DNA of 64,000 nucleotides from Aldrovandia affinis (taxonomy: Eukaryota; Chordata; Actinopteri; Notacanthiformes; Halosauridae): assembly GCA_029706075.1 (NCBI GenBank), contig JAINUG010000026.1:6404674-6468673 (forward strand), written 5' to 3'. This document shows, in pieces, positions 1-11,094 of the stretch (the first letter of the stretch is position 1; every line of letters starts with the position of its first letter). The translations under genes and the position numbers were made by a program. Below the pieces are notes generated by a model that saw nothing but the letters and a program-made list of their open reading frames with translations, did not search any database and was not told where the DNA came from.

Positions 1-78
1 CAAATGTCATGTGACCGTTAAACCGCAGTTGTTTGATTTTGTTTTGATGAGAACGTGCAGCGGTACTGTTGGCTAATC

Positions 79-243
79 ATGGACGAGGAGGTGGAACCAC
101 CATGGCCATACCTATCGCCGTACATGAAACTAATAAAAGAAAATGAGAAAGTATACACTTTTCAGTGCTTTCTATGCCAACCAAAGCAGAGGTTGCTCAA
201 CGCATTGAAGACACCAAGCTCGATCTTGAGAACATACATTCAG
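79..243 (+). CDS. BED zinc-finger exon of a hAT-type transposase or a gene derived from one
   Basis: An open 55-codon exon runs from an ATG at 79 to CAG at 243 and is followed at once by GTGAGT, a good splice donor. The peptide has a WPYL block and a C-x2-C pair (residues about 30-33, within FQCFLCQPK), then LLNALKTPSSILR. This layout is typical of the N-terminal BED/C2H2-like DNA-binding finger of fish hAT transposases and ZBED-like genes. The histidine ligands would lie in the next exon, which I could not find. A GTG-initiated extension begins at 55, but the ATG gives the better-looking start. The exon has no stop or frameshift, unlike nearly everything else here. It could belong to a domesticated gene, or it could be a stray first exon. 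The family is fairly clear; its present function is unknown. Confidence 0.5.
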
Positions 244-673
244 GTGAGTAGCTAGCTAGCTAACATTAGGTTGCTAATTTATCTGGTGTTTTACCATGCA
301 ATTCTGGCTAACTACGTTAGCTAAAGTGATGGCTAGATTGAATGTTGAACTTGCGTTTCGGGATTTCTGTCCACAAAACAGTTTGTGGCTTTGGTTCATT
401 CAAGCAATTCTCTACGAGCAAACGTCCTAGCAGGGCTGCCAAGTGCCAACTTTGAGCACTTGTTTAGATTCTGTCTGTATGCCGTGGGCCTAGTGCTATT
501 TTCTCTTGGTGGGGACAAGACACATACAAATAATATTTTCATATTATGTGACAGTTAGTTAGTTAGTTCAGTCTCTACTCCATCTTTCCATTGAAATTAA
601 TGGAGATCAAAGCATCTTTCCCTAGCTATGTTTCAGTGTGAACAGCTACACAGGGCAGCAGCTTGGCCTAGAG
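244..673. other. Sequence downstream of the BED exon, no gene seen
   Basis: This begins as the intron side of the 79-243 exon. It is AT-rich with short GCTAGCTA-type palindromic runs near 250-330 and TTAG repeats near 553-568. A CAGGGCTGCCAA block near 432 resembles a hAT terminus, but I found no partner. Confidence 0.3.
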
Positions 674-885
674 CAGTGTTATCCAACCAGGGATACGTGT
701 ACCCCAGGGGGTATGTGGGCAGTCTACAGGGGTACATGGGAAGATGTAAAAAATGTGTGAAGAAAATTGGGAAAATATTACAGAATAAAAGCTGTTGGAA
801 CAAACAAGGGACAAAATAGGAACAAACAAGTGCTTTTGCGTCACTGCATATTGGTGTACGTTGTAAACTAAGGTTCTGGGAATGT
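674..885. mobile_element. Truncated hAT-type non-autonomous element
   Basis: The block starts CAGTGTTATCCAACCAGGG and continues into a GGTACGTGTACCCC-like stretch followed by GGGGGTATGTGG. This resembles a widespread vertebrate hAT MITE whose termini read CAGTGNTTCCCAACC. I could not find the opposite terminus or an 8-bp duplication, so the right boundary is approximate. It has no coding capacity. Confidence 0.35.
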
Positions 886-1239
886 AGAACAGGCATCTAA
901 TCTCACCCTGGGTAGAAGCTGCAATTTGTATGACATCAAAGTGTTTACATTTTTCTTTTAAACATTCTACAAGTTTTAATTGTGTACATTATAAAGACAT
1001 ACTTATCCTGAATTTGCATTGACAGAGTTTTCTGAAAAGATTTTGTCTTCATTGTCAGAGGGAGGTGCATACTGTATTCAAAATTAAGAAATTGGATTAC
1101 ACTTTCTTTTACAATGTGTTAATTACCAGGTATATACCCAGTGCTTTGTAATTATCTGCACTTAAAGGTAATTCATTTAGAAGAGCGAAAGTAAAAGTAA
1201 GTAAAGCAATGGCCATTTATCTACACATTGTTTTTTCCC

Positions 1240-1383
1240 CCCATAAAGTAACTTCAATGAAGTTAGCTAGTTTTTAAAAGTAGTTTTAGTGTAGCTACCT
1301 ACTTTTCTCACCATGGTAGCTTCCAGTGTAGAGTAATTAGTAACTTAGTTAACTACATTTTCAGAGTAACTTCCCCAACACTG
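1240..1383. mobile_element. hAT-type MITE fragment ending CCCCAACACTG
   Basis: The segment is rich in AGTAACTT, GTAGCTAC and TTAGTTAACTAC blocks and ends TAACTTCCCCAACACTG at 1383. Read on the other strand this is CAGTGTTGGGGAAGTTA, the start of a common teleost hAT-type non-autonomous repeat. The opposite end is missing or diverged, so the left limit is a guess. Confidence 0.4.
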
Positions 1384-1850
1384 CCCAAAACCAACATGAC
1401 GTGTTTTGGTGTACAGAATACAGAAAGTGGTAGTCATTGAATTTATATTTCAGTGTAAACTGCATGCTTCCTGGAGCTCTGTTGTATGTTTAACCACGTC
1501 AACTCTCATGAGATGTCTTCAATGCCTCCAGCAGAAACACAGCCACCGTCTGATAACACATAACACTATTGTGCTACAGGGGTCCTTGTCCAAGAATGTT
1601 TAATGTTACAGATTAATTGTGAATGATTGAAAGGGAAATAATGAGGCAGTCGTGACAGATATAGTCATCTGTCACATCCAGTGCCTATGTGATCAATACC
1701 AACGCCAGTGATTACAATGTCTATTTTATGCATGGTCAGAGTGGTCACCACTTGTAATACAGGCTGTCCAACTTTCAAAACATTGCATTGTGTATTCATA
1801 TCTTTAAAGAAACCTTGCACTCACAGAATCATTGGTTCAAACTACTAATT
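1384..1850. other. Unassigned stretch before a solo LTR
   Basis: It has mixed AT-rich sequence and no convincing coding frame. I see no repeat structure that I can name. Confidence 0.3.
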
Positions 1851-1854
1851 TATC

Positions 1855-2451
1855 TGTCACATTCCCTTTGTTCCTGTCTTATTTTTCCTTTGTCTTGTTT
1901 CTCCCGCGTGATTGTTTGTGTTAATTGTTTTATTCTTTTCTATTATTCAATTATCAACCCTCATTACTCATCATGCTCACCTGTTGCTAATTCCGTCGTC
2001 CGTTCCGGCACACCAGCCTCCCATCAAGATCATCAGCCCTGCAGTATATCTACCCCGGTTTTCCAGTCATTCATCGTCAGATCGTTGTTCTCCCTACCCC
2101 GGTAGAAACTGACTTCAGAAAGCCTTATCTAAAACTCTGTGTTTACTGTTCTTTGTGTGTCGAGTTAAATTCATGTTAACCCTTGTTCCTGTTGTCTCCC
2201 TTCATGTTCAGGTCCATCCCTTGTCTGTCTGCCAGCTCTGTCCGTCCTGCCAGCCCCGCCTGCCTGCACGCTTAGCTTGCCTTCCGGTTCCCTCATCCTG
2301 TCTGCCCAGTCATCTCGTCCACTCCTCCTGTGCATCCCTTCCGTTGTCCAGCTCATCGTTTTCCATTACCTCTGTTGTTACTATTATTAAATCATCACTC
2401 TCTATTCTAAACCTTGTCTGTGTCTGCGTTTGGGTTCGTTCCTGTTCGACA
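1855..2451 (+). mobile_element. Solo LTR, Ty3/Gypsy-like, plus orientation
   Basis: The 597-bp unit begins TGTCACATTCC and ends GTTCCTGTTCGACA, obeying the TG...CA rule. It is flanked by TATC on both sides (1851-1854 and 2452-2455). The pyrimidine-rich body, the ATTAAATC polyadenylation-like motif near 2387 and the 3' end reading CTGTGTCTGCGTTTGGGTTCG resemble LTRs of fish Gypsy elements. No gag, pol or second LTR adjoins it. The simplest reading is that LTR-LTR recombination removed the body. The reading frames inside it are not gene-like. Confidence 0.72.
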
Positions 2452-2589
2452 TATCATGAAATACCATTGGGACATTTCTTTAGATCACCCACACACAAGA
2501 TAGATAGTTTCATAGTTAAGTTGTTTGTACAACCATGAAATATTGTAGTACAAAATATGTAATACATGTTTCATCATGTGCTACACGTA

Positions 2590-4709
2590 ATGTCACTGTA
2601 AAAGGACTAGTAGAGAGAATACCACAGACGCAGTGGAATCATTGAACAAATCTGAAATGTATTGATGAATACAAACTGTAAATGACAACATAGGTTCCCT
2701 TTGAATGAAAGCAAAAATTAGCTAAAAAAAGAGTCCTGCAAAACAAAGTGCAGTGTTCCTCACCTGGCTAAGAAAAAAAAGCTAAACAAAGGATCAATCA
2801 CTCATCATTCCCACCAACCTTGTCTTGTGGATTTGGCCACAGGTTCTCATCCACATCAACATGGATGTTTTCATTCGCAAAACATCTTGGAAAGAACCTT
2901 CGGGCATGGCGAATCCAGGCCTGACACTGGTCTGCTGTGATGTCGTTGCATGCGTCATCCATGGCCTGGAGAAGGGTCACTTGTTGATGCGGACGCCTAT
3001 TATCCACCTCCATGTGGAGAAAAATTCCTCAATCGGGTTTAGGAAAGGAGAGTATGGGGGCAAGTACACGGTGATGAATTGTGGATGGGCCTGAAACCAT
3101 GCCTGTGCCAGTTGAGCATGGTGGAACCTGACATTGTCCCACACAATGACATATATCACACCAACAGCTCTACAGACTAGAGTTAGCTCATCAAGGAAGG
3201 CAACAAGGAGCTCTGCATTGTATGCGCCAATACGAGGTCTGCGCCCCACCACACCATCTTCTGATACAGCCGCACACATGCTGATGTTGGCCCCACGTTG
3301 TCTGGGTACTTGGATGGTTGCTCGCTGGCCAATGAAATTCCGACCTCTCCTCCTTGTCTTGGCCAGGTTGAAGCCTGCCTCATCCACAAAAATGAATTTG
3401 TGATGGTTTTCGTCAGCATCCAGGGCCATCACCCTCTATGTAAAAAGACATGTTGGAAAGAGAATTATTGATTACAGTACAATGATGGGGAATTTTTCAC
3501 AAACAGGCATCATGAAACTGAGCATAACTGAACATACTCAATCCTCAGTTGCTTCACTCTGTCTGCATTTCTCTCAAAAGGCACACAGTACAACTGTTTT
3601 AGGGACACCTGGTGCCTCTTCAGAACGTGTGCAATGGTCAGCAAACTTATGGCTTCCACATTGTTGAAGATGTCTTCATTGTCCAGGATGTGCTGTCTGA
3701 TTTCTGTAAGGCGAATGTCATTTCTGGCCCGGACCAAGTTGACACAGCCCGCTCTTGTTCGTCGGTCAGGAGCCCCTGCCTCCACTATTGGGTCTAGTCT
3801 CAATTCTGTAGGGAGAATTACAGGAAGAACATGCCATCATACTGTAGAACACATTTTAATAGTCACATTACCTACTCATTGGCATGCAGTGTACAGTCAT
3901 TTGACAATTAAGAGTAGCCTACAGTACTGTAATGTTTACTGTAGTGCATGCTGAAGACTTACCGGTTCTCATGGCGGAAAGTTCTGATGATTGAGGCCAC
4001 GGTTGATCTTCTGTGGTTTGGTTGAATCATTCTAGTGGCCTCAATCATTGTCATGCCATGATTTATGACATGGTCTACAACCATTACTCTGATCTCATTG
4101 GAGACTCTTTGCTGTTGCTGCCGCTGTCTTGGTCCGTGGCCTTGTCCTCAACCCCGTTCCCCCACACCTCTCAAACGGGGCCCATGGCCACCTCTCAGAA
4201 GGGGTGCTTGTCCCCTGCCATTCCTTTGACCACCACGTCTTCCTCCTCCTGCTTGACCTCTATGGTGCCCACCTGTCTGCTCCATGTTGTATGACTATGT
4301 TGCTGTGGATGCCACTTATTTATACCCATACCACAAGGTGAAATCAATCATCAGTAACAAATTGGTGTCAATGGTGGTGTCAATCAATCTCGTTATCCTG
4401 AAACTTTCATGATCTGAACATGGGATATTGTTCCCCAGTTTCCATAAGACTATGCTTTAAGAGTAATGCAACAGTTATCATTTTGAGCAGTTGTATCAAT
4501 TGATAGTGAGATCATTGTAATGAAATGAATAGACATTCATCTCAAATGTAATGTGTGAATTGCATTTTGAAATGGTTATACTTTGATGTTACATTTTGAC
4601 ATTAAGTTTTGAAAAATTTTGATCATTGGTTCTGATTTTTGTGTCTAGATTTTTGAAAAATTACATCAAGGTTCTGAAACTAGTGCCAAAGCGATTGAAA
4701 AAAACTGTA
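2590..4709 (-). mobile_element. Tc1/mariner (IS630-type, DDE_3) transposon, minus strand
   Basis: A transposase pseudogene occupies 2798-4285. The right edge is probably ...GAAAAAAACTGTA at 4709, an expected Tc1/mariner-type terminus. I could not match a left inverted repeat, so the left limit is approximate. The 4430-4709 flank is AT-rich and has no other explanation. Confidence 0.7.
2798..4285 (-). pseudogene. Tc1/mariner-IS630 family transposase, three exons, broken
   Basis: The coding order is 4285 to 2798. Exon 1 (4285-3963) starts with ATG, encodes a Gly/Arg/Gln-rich stretch and then a helix-turn-helix ending RTFRHENR, and has a good GTAAGT donor. Exon 2 (3805-about 3528) has an AG acceptor and carries the second DNA-binding part, ending in an EYVQ motif. 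Exon 3 (3435-2798) is the DDE_3 catalytic core: FVDEAGF (first Asp), VWDN (second Asp) and LPPYSPFLNPIEEFF (Glu), then a RHARRFFPRC tail. I count 35 residues between the second Asp and the Glu. Damage includes a TGA inside exon 1, a frame change near the start of exon 2, and TT where the exon 2 donor GT should be (3527-3526). A working element would need all three repaired, so this copy is dead. The family call is firm. Confidence 0.85.
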
Positions 4710-7204
4710 ATGTTGTGTATGAACCAAGACCAGTTAATGGTCCTCACTCAAATAATAAGCAGCAACACTTTCACCCCATATTAAGGCCATATTTCCACAA
4801 AGCAGTTGTGGATGGGAAATACAAGTGTTTTTTGCAGACAGTCTTGTGTGTGCGTGTGCGTGTGCACGCTCGCATGTGCATGTCCGCGTAAACGTGTGTG
4901 TTCGAACCTCTTACTCAACACTGGAGAAATAAGCTATAATCTTTCAATATAACTATATAGCATCTGTAGAATAAGATATGAGTGTATAACATTGCATTAT
5001 CTTGAGGTAATTACAGCTGAATTGAATGAACTATTTGTTGGCCCATGTTTGACACTGGCACTGTGATTCCAATTTACATCTTACAGAATTATGAATTTAC
5101 CAATTACTGAAGCTCAATGCTGTTACTGATGGAGTTTCCTGTTTAGTAGCCTGGGTATAAAAGCAATGTGAATCACATATTAATCTATGGCTATAAAAAA
5201 AAGCAACAACCAAAAACTGTATGCCCGTGTGTAGTGAAGCAGTGGTGTGGTGGCAAAATGGACAGCAGGCTGTGATGTCAAGGCCGAGGCTTCAAGTTTT
5301 TCCCTGCTGTCCAGGATTCCAAATTCTATTATTAACGGGCACAGCCGCTCATCTGATTTCTGTTATGCTATGATAAATGTCAAGCTCATTGATCAGAAAG
5401 CAACCCCCACAGAAGTGCTAAAGCAACAGGATTAGTTTCCTGACTAAAATACCAAGTTAATGGTATCTACACAATACTTCGCTAGCGAGTTAAGTCAGCT
5501 AATTAATGCTTTCTAGCTAATCTTATGTAATTTTTTATTTTGTCCTTCATTGCTAGTTTTGGCTTGTTTTGACTCAAGCTAACAGGCTATTTGCTATTAT
5601 TCATACTGTGTTCTTGACAACAAGGATACGATTGAAATATATTTTCTATATCATCTATTTTGAAGACCTGTCCTTGCTGCCACATTGCAGCCATAAACTT
5701 TCACAAATCTTATCATGAACCTGGGAAAATGAGGGATGATATTTGTTGTATTTAAATATGCAAAATTTTGCAGAATAGCCTCTCCAATTTAGGCGTTTTC
5801 TCAGGCATCATGTAGTGACAAATCTCTGTTTGTAATGCTGTTGTATATGGCAAAATGCACTTGGGGGCATATGCAAACAGACTTTCATAAGGTCCAACAT
5901 TTTACCCTGAAAATACGTATACAATTTTTTAAATATTACAATTCAAATATGCAGTATTTTGTAAGTAGCATAGACAATTGATGGTTTTCAAGCCCTTTGT
6001 GAGTAACCTGGTTTTAAATGCATTGTAAAGCTATCCCAGATTTTGTGTGCAAAAATAAGGGTGAGAAAACAACAATGTAAGCTGGCCTGAAAGAGAATTT
6101 GGATATTAGATTTGTGTATAAGACACAAGCTAGCAAAATAAATAAACAAACATCATTTGGATTCAAAATGGAATATGAGTCAGCCATGGAATCGTTCTCA
6201 GCCTGGTATAGTGGTTATGTGCCTGGATCTCACGTCTCACCCAGTATTTTATTTTTAACAGACCTGTTTGAGATGTTGTCAAAATGACTGATGATGCAGT
6301 TTCCGTTCTACAATAAATGGAACTTCATTTTCATCCATGTCCTCATGTCTTCGCCTGACTCATCAATTAACAAACACTGTTAATGTGTGCATGGTTAAAA
6401 CAAATCTCACATAACAAGGTTACAGACGTGTTACAATATATACTGCAAATCGTTTTCTGCAATCATCATCATGAATTGAAAATTAATAACTACAGATTTA
6501 TAATAAAATAGATGAATACATTTAAAAACCTGTAAAAACAAAACAAAACTACTGAAGCAGGTCAGGGACGGCTGGAGTTCTCAGTTGAGGTGATAGACGT
6601 GACCATTTAGGGGTTAAGTCTTGAGGTGGGTTTAAAAGGAACACATTGCAGATTATGTTTCAGATGAGATTCTCATGCTGGAATCATTATTTTTCTCCTC
6701 TAATTCCACTGATCTCATTATATCCAGTGTCGAGAGAACCTGCTTTAATAATTCACTTTCAAATGATCATTCCATTCAAGTGAGATCCAGCTTTGGACCT
6801 GGGACAGATTGAAAGCTGAGAACAGAAGAAATACTGAAAAAGATGATGTATTATGAACATAAATTCCCACATCCCTGAGAAGAATTTTTGCTGTCAGTCC
6901 TACATACATTATCAAAGTGTCTATTTTCAAAAGTGTCTAATTATTCAAATGAACTTTACTTTAGGCCTTTGTCCCACCAGAGGTGAGATTGAACAACAAA
7001 AATGTATTCATTTTACATTTACAGAATGGTCCTTGTTCTGATATAATCAAACCATACAAAATGATCATAACACATCATTTATCGACAATTCGAAAAAATC
7101 ATATTGTGTGCATCTTGGGAGAGACATGACTTAATTTGAGGATGAACGAAGAACCCAAAATCCCCCTTCCCTCCATGCCCCCTGATTTTGAGTTCTCTGT
7201 GAAG
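4710..7204. other. Unassigned AT-rich stretch
   Basis: No coding region could be supported. It contains a purine-pyrimidine alternating tract (about 4845-4902) and AGCTAGC-type palindromic runs near 5480-5520. A weak tRNA-like patch lies near 5235-5310 (GGTGTGGTGGC, then GGCTTCAAG) and could be an old SINE head, but it is too degraded to call. Confidence 0.3.
4845..4902. repeat. GT/GC alternating purine-pyrimidine tract
   Basis: The stretch is dominated by TG, CG and CA steps (TGTGTGTGCGTGTGCG, then TGCACGCTCGCATGTGCATG). This is a degenerate (TG)n microsatellite with inserted CG steps. Such alternation can adopt Z-DNA in vitro, but no function is implied here. Confidence 0.6.
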
Positions 7205-7445
7205 TACAGGGGACATTTACTGGTGAAAGGCATCCGGTAGGGCATCTATCCCTGGCGCTCCCTTTGAAAGGACCCCTTTAATAATCCACTGGCACATGTG
7301 GGGCGCCTCTCCAGCTGGCTGTCGCCGCGGCGATGACGGATGTGTCCGGACACAGCCGCGCACCTCCGGACGGCCGACCCAATCTATCTCTGCCCACCCC
7401 CCACCCCCTCTCCCCGCCAGAGGGGGAGGCTTCCTACAATGTTCT
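7205..7445. other. GC-rich island in AT-rich surroundings
   Basis: The stretch contains GTCGCCGCGGCGATGACGG and CCGGACGGCCGACCC, with several CpGs, in a neighbourhood that is otherwise AT-rich. It is not part of any repeat I recognise. It could be a promoter or first-exon region, or a conserved element. No clear ORF, TATA box or splice site supports a gene. Frames crossing it show no recognisable domain. Confidence 0.3.
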
Positions 7446-9371
7446 GAGCAGCTAAACTGGGGCAGGAAGTAGGCATGTAAGAGCCAGCCAGGAAAATGAG
7501 TCCTGTAGACCCAATGAGGCACAAACAAACACAAAACCTACACATTATGTGTCAGTAGTTCAGTTAGTTAGCATCTGCAGTTGTAGCCAGCTAATAAATG
7601 CAGTCTGTATTACCCTATTAAACACAGGTATACAGGTACAACTTTCTTCCGAATACATTCAGAATTTCCATTTCATTTTGTTGCTTCAAAATTGTTTTTA
7701 TTTTGTTGATTTAAAGAGTTAGTAAGATATAGTTGAAACACTCAAAGAATACCCTTATATGCTTTTGAACAAAAACAAGATGACCTATTGTAGCACTACA
7801 GCTTTTTTCACACTGACAGGAATATGTTTATCAAATTCTTTGAGTTCTGAGTGAAATGAGAACAGGAAGACCTGTGCCATTCTCACATTACAAAATGGCC
7901 ATCAAAAGCAAACTGAGATTTAGTGACATTTAAAAACTTTGTATAAAGTCAACATCCTTTCTTGGTGCCTTTTGGTGATGTTTTGAAGTCAATGCTTAAG
8001 TGGTGCCAACCTCTGTGTGGGGGAAGAACACCTAACACCTAATGGATTAATGGCAGGAAAATACTGTACCATCACTGTATCACAGCATGTTGGTGGGTGT
8101 CAGTTTATTTTCCACTCTGTTGTACCACATTGAGATGGTAATGAAAATGAAAGAGTCTTGCGAGCCAAGTGGTGATTGTCTTTATAACGAGAAACGAGAA
8201 AATTGAATGCGGGAAAGGGTTGCACCTGCAGCCCAAGTAAGAATAATCTTGTCATCACAATAGAATAAGAAATTGAAAAATGATGCCCAGTTAATGAAAG
8301 ACTCCTTTAAAGTCACATAAGTATCCTTCCCTTTGTGATATAAACGTTACCCTGAATGATACAAACAAAGCAGAATTGTATGCGATGCTGTGGGAAAAAA
8401 AGTATACACAATGATTGTATGTGCAGGGTTATTTTTTTGTGAGAAATTTAAACATAAAGTACAACAAAAACAGCAGTTGGATGTTTCAAAAATTAAGGGT
8501 AGCTATCAGTTTGGAGCAAATATATTGGAATTGTTTTTATTTTTTTATAGCAATCCTTTCCTGGTGTGTGTGGGTGTGCGTTTGGGGACAAAGAGGTTAA
8601 AAGCCCTCCTCTCTGAACTATCTCCTGACTATAATCTATCCTACCAAACCATGAGCACTAACTGATTATGCTGCTATTAGTGTTCTGCTGGCCCTGTTGC
8701 CATGTGTAATAGTGGGAGGACATGGCTTTTTCCAGGCCCTAGAAATGCACTCTCGGTTTGCTGAAGTACCTCTGTTCTGCCCGTAGAACCCCATTCAATA
8801 TATTTTATCATACAGATGCAATGAAACCAATGCCCTTATTGAGAAGGATTACCATGTGCAAGAAACAAAGCTCGCACACTACTGAAATAAAGGAAGCAAG
8901 GTCAAGAATGGCTCCATACAACACTGAAACAGTGCTGGCCACAGCCCTGCGTTCGCGCATTTTGCACCCCATTCACTCCTGTAATGGAGTGTGGGTGCTT
9001 GCATTTACAGCTTTTTTTGCAGCAGTGAGGTTCACATGTATTGATGACTATGAACATGAGTAGCTAAATAGATGTTTTAGAGAGAGCCAGGAGGAAAAGA
9101 GACATAAATCTGTGGAAAGAGAGGTGACACTGCCCTGTAGCTGTGTGGGTGCAATGAGGTGCTGCGTTACCGGGAACTTGTCCATGCGTTGAGCTGTGGG
9201 CCGCTTGCGGTGAGGTGTTGTTTGTGCCGGCTACCCACTCAGCCCCACTTCAGCTGTGCTTAATGCTGATCTACATCGCCATGACTTGTTGGTCAGCTTT
9301 TAGTTAATCTGGAAGGGATGCTCTCCCTCGCTTTCTCTCTCTCCCTCTCTGCTTTCAATTATTTGGTAGAG
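7446..9371. other. Unassigned stretch
   Basis: No repeat or gene could be identified. A run of open frame near 8758-9063 shows no domain and its composition is not coding-like. A CT-rich patch lies at 9318-9350. Confidence 0.3.
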
Positions 9372-9379
9372 ATGAGTAT

Positions 9380-10386
9380 CTTGACTGTGAGTGTGTCAGC
9401 AGTTTTCGCGGGTTCCCTGGAGCGTGATTTTGAAATGGTCCCTGGAGTGCTGTGCAGGGGTCATCTCATTGAATTATTGGATGCTAATGCGGGCACCTGC
9501 CACGGGTTAGGTATTTGAGGGTTGGGCTTATATAAGCTGCTCACCTGTGAGGAAAGGTTAAAAAATGGGGAAAGCAAGCCATGCGGGGTGATTTTTGGGT
9601 GATTTATTTGGGTTTTGTACGTTTGTTTTGTTTGCTTTGGGGACGTTTTTTTTTCTTTTTCTTTTATTAGTGTGTGTGTCTGTGTGGCTTGTGTGACGGC
9701 GGGGTACCTACCTGAAGACAATGGGTTTGTGGCGGAGTCTGTGGACCTGGGAATGAAAAGGAAAACAAAGACAACGTTATTTTCATTTCTGCGGTGGAGC
9801 GGCGGTGGAGACTGTGGCACAAGCCAAAGCAGACGGGAAGCGAGGGTGGTGTTGAAGATAATTTGGGGGATTTGGGTACCTCTTCGCAGACCAGCCTGGA
9901 ATGGTGGCAACCCTTTCCTGTGTATGTTGTGTTAGGGGGTGGGATTTTTGTTTGTTTTGTTTTTTGTGTCGGATGGGTGTTGTATAGGGTGTGAATGTGC
10001 CCAATAAGGGTTCAGCTCTCCCCCTTTGAGTTACGAGGTGGGCCGGGAGGTAGGCCAGCCCGGGAGGTTATTAATTGGGTGTGCGGTGTGGAAATGTGTG
10101 CAGAATGCCTCCTTGCGTGTGAAATCAAGTCTCTTCGGGTGTGTTATCGTCACAATGTGTAGTGTGTAGGGTGTGGTGTGTACGGGAACGCTTACGGGTT
10201 TCTGCACTGCCTGGCGGTCCCGGGAGGTTGTTCAGCGGGAGGAGGAGGAAGAAAAACCCTGAAGTAGTCCATGTGTGCAGTGTGCTTTCAATAATGAATT
10301 GTTAAATAAAGGCATTGTATTTTACCCTTTTACTTGCGTGTCAGTGTGCTGTTAGTGTCCATGTGAGGGAGCTTACAACTCCTGAC
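9380..10386 (+). mobile_element. LTR-like transcription unit, possible solo LTR
   Basis: A TATATAAG box at 9529-9536 precedes a roughly 770-bp G/T-rich stretch with an AATAAA signal at 10305-10310, then a GT-rich tail (TTGCGTGTCAGTGTG) typical of a downstream cleavage element. This promoter-to-polyA layout without an ORF is what an LTR looks like. An 8-bp direct repeat, ATGAGTAT, occurs at 9372-9379 and 10387-10394 and could be the duplication. However, the unit does not begin TG next to it, and an 8-mer match over such a search range is not rare. Alternatives are a non-coding RNA gene or a Pol II unit of unknown type. Confidence 0.45.
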
Positions 10387-10394
10387 ATGAGTAT

Positions 10395-11094
10395 TGAACA
10401 CAGGCTTAGGGGTGACTCATAAGGCAGCTCTAGGGTGTAATAAAGCTGGGGACTGATTCAGAGATGGCTTGTGACTCCAGTCAGGAGTGTGTGCACACTG
10501 GACTGGAGGAGAGACCTGTCACGCCCAGTCTCACCCCATCTGGGACTGTGTATCGTCATGGTGACAGGGTGCATCAGGCAGGGGCAGTAATGACTGGCCT
10601 TTTTATTCACCACAATGGCTACCACGATTTTCATATATTATTCTCTCCAAAAGTAGGGTGTTCCCTGGATTTCCTATATTGCCAATCAGGCTCTCTCAAT
10701 ATCTTTCAATCTCTGAAAATAAGCTATTTGGTTGTTGATTCAAATTTTGACTGAATCCTCAGCAGCCTGCCCAGTGGTGAGTACATTGTTTGAAGTAGAC
10801 CAACATAGTTACAGTACTGTAGCAGGTATCAAAGCATTGTGGGTTGGAAGTCTCGTCAGTGCATAGGTGAAGATAATGGTCACTTTGACTTGCTTATGTG
10901 AATGTCTCATCTTTTTTGGCTTTTGCCCACCATTATCTCTGGCTTAAAACAGTTTTTTGGGTTTAATTAAGTTTCCGATGGTACTGTTATTGGTTTTCAT
11001 TTTGTTGGTGAAGAGACATTCAAGGACTACAGCTTGCTAACTAAGTAGCTAGCTAAAATGTGTTGGCTACTGTAGAATGAAAATATATCAGGTT
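10395..11094. other. Unassigned stretch
   Basis: No gene or named repeat was seen. AGCTAGCT-type runs occur near 11035-11058. Confidence 0.3.

Noticed and set aside
2155-2538. 127-codon plus-strand frame
   Set aside because: Most of it lies within the solo LTR (1855-2451), its composition is Ser/Leu/Cys/Pro from pyrimidine-rich DNA, and no domain is visible.
5235-5310. Possible tRNA-derived SINE head
   Set aside because: A- and B-box resemblance is weak (GGTGTGGTGGC, GGCTTCAAG), and I found no tail or duplication.
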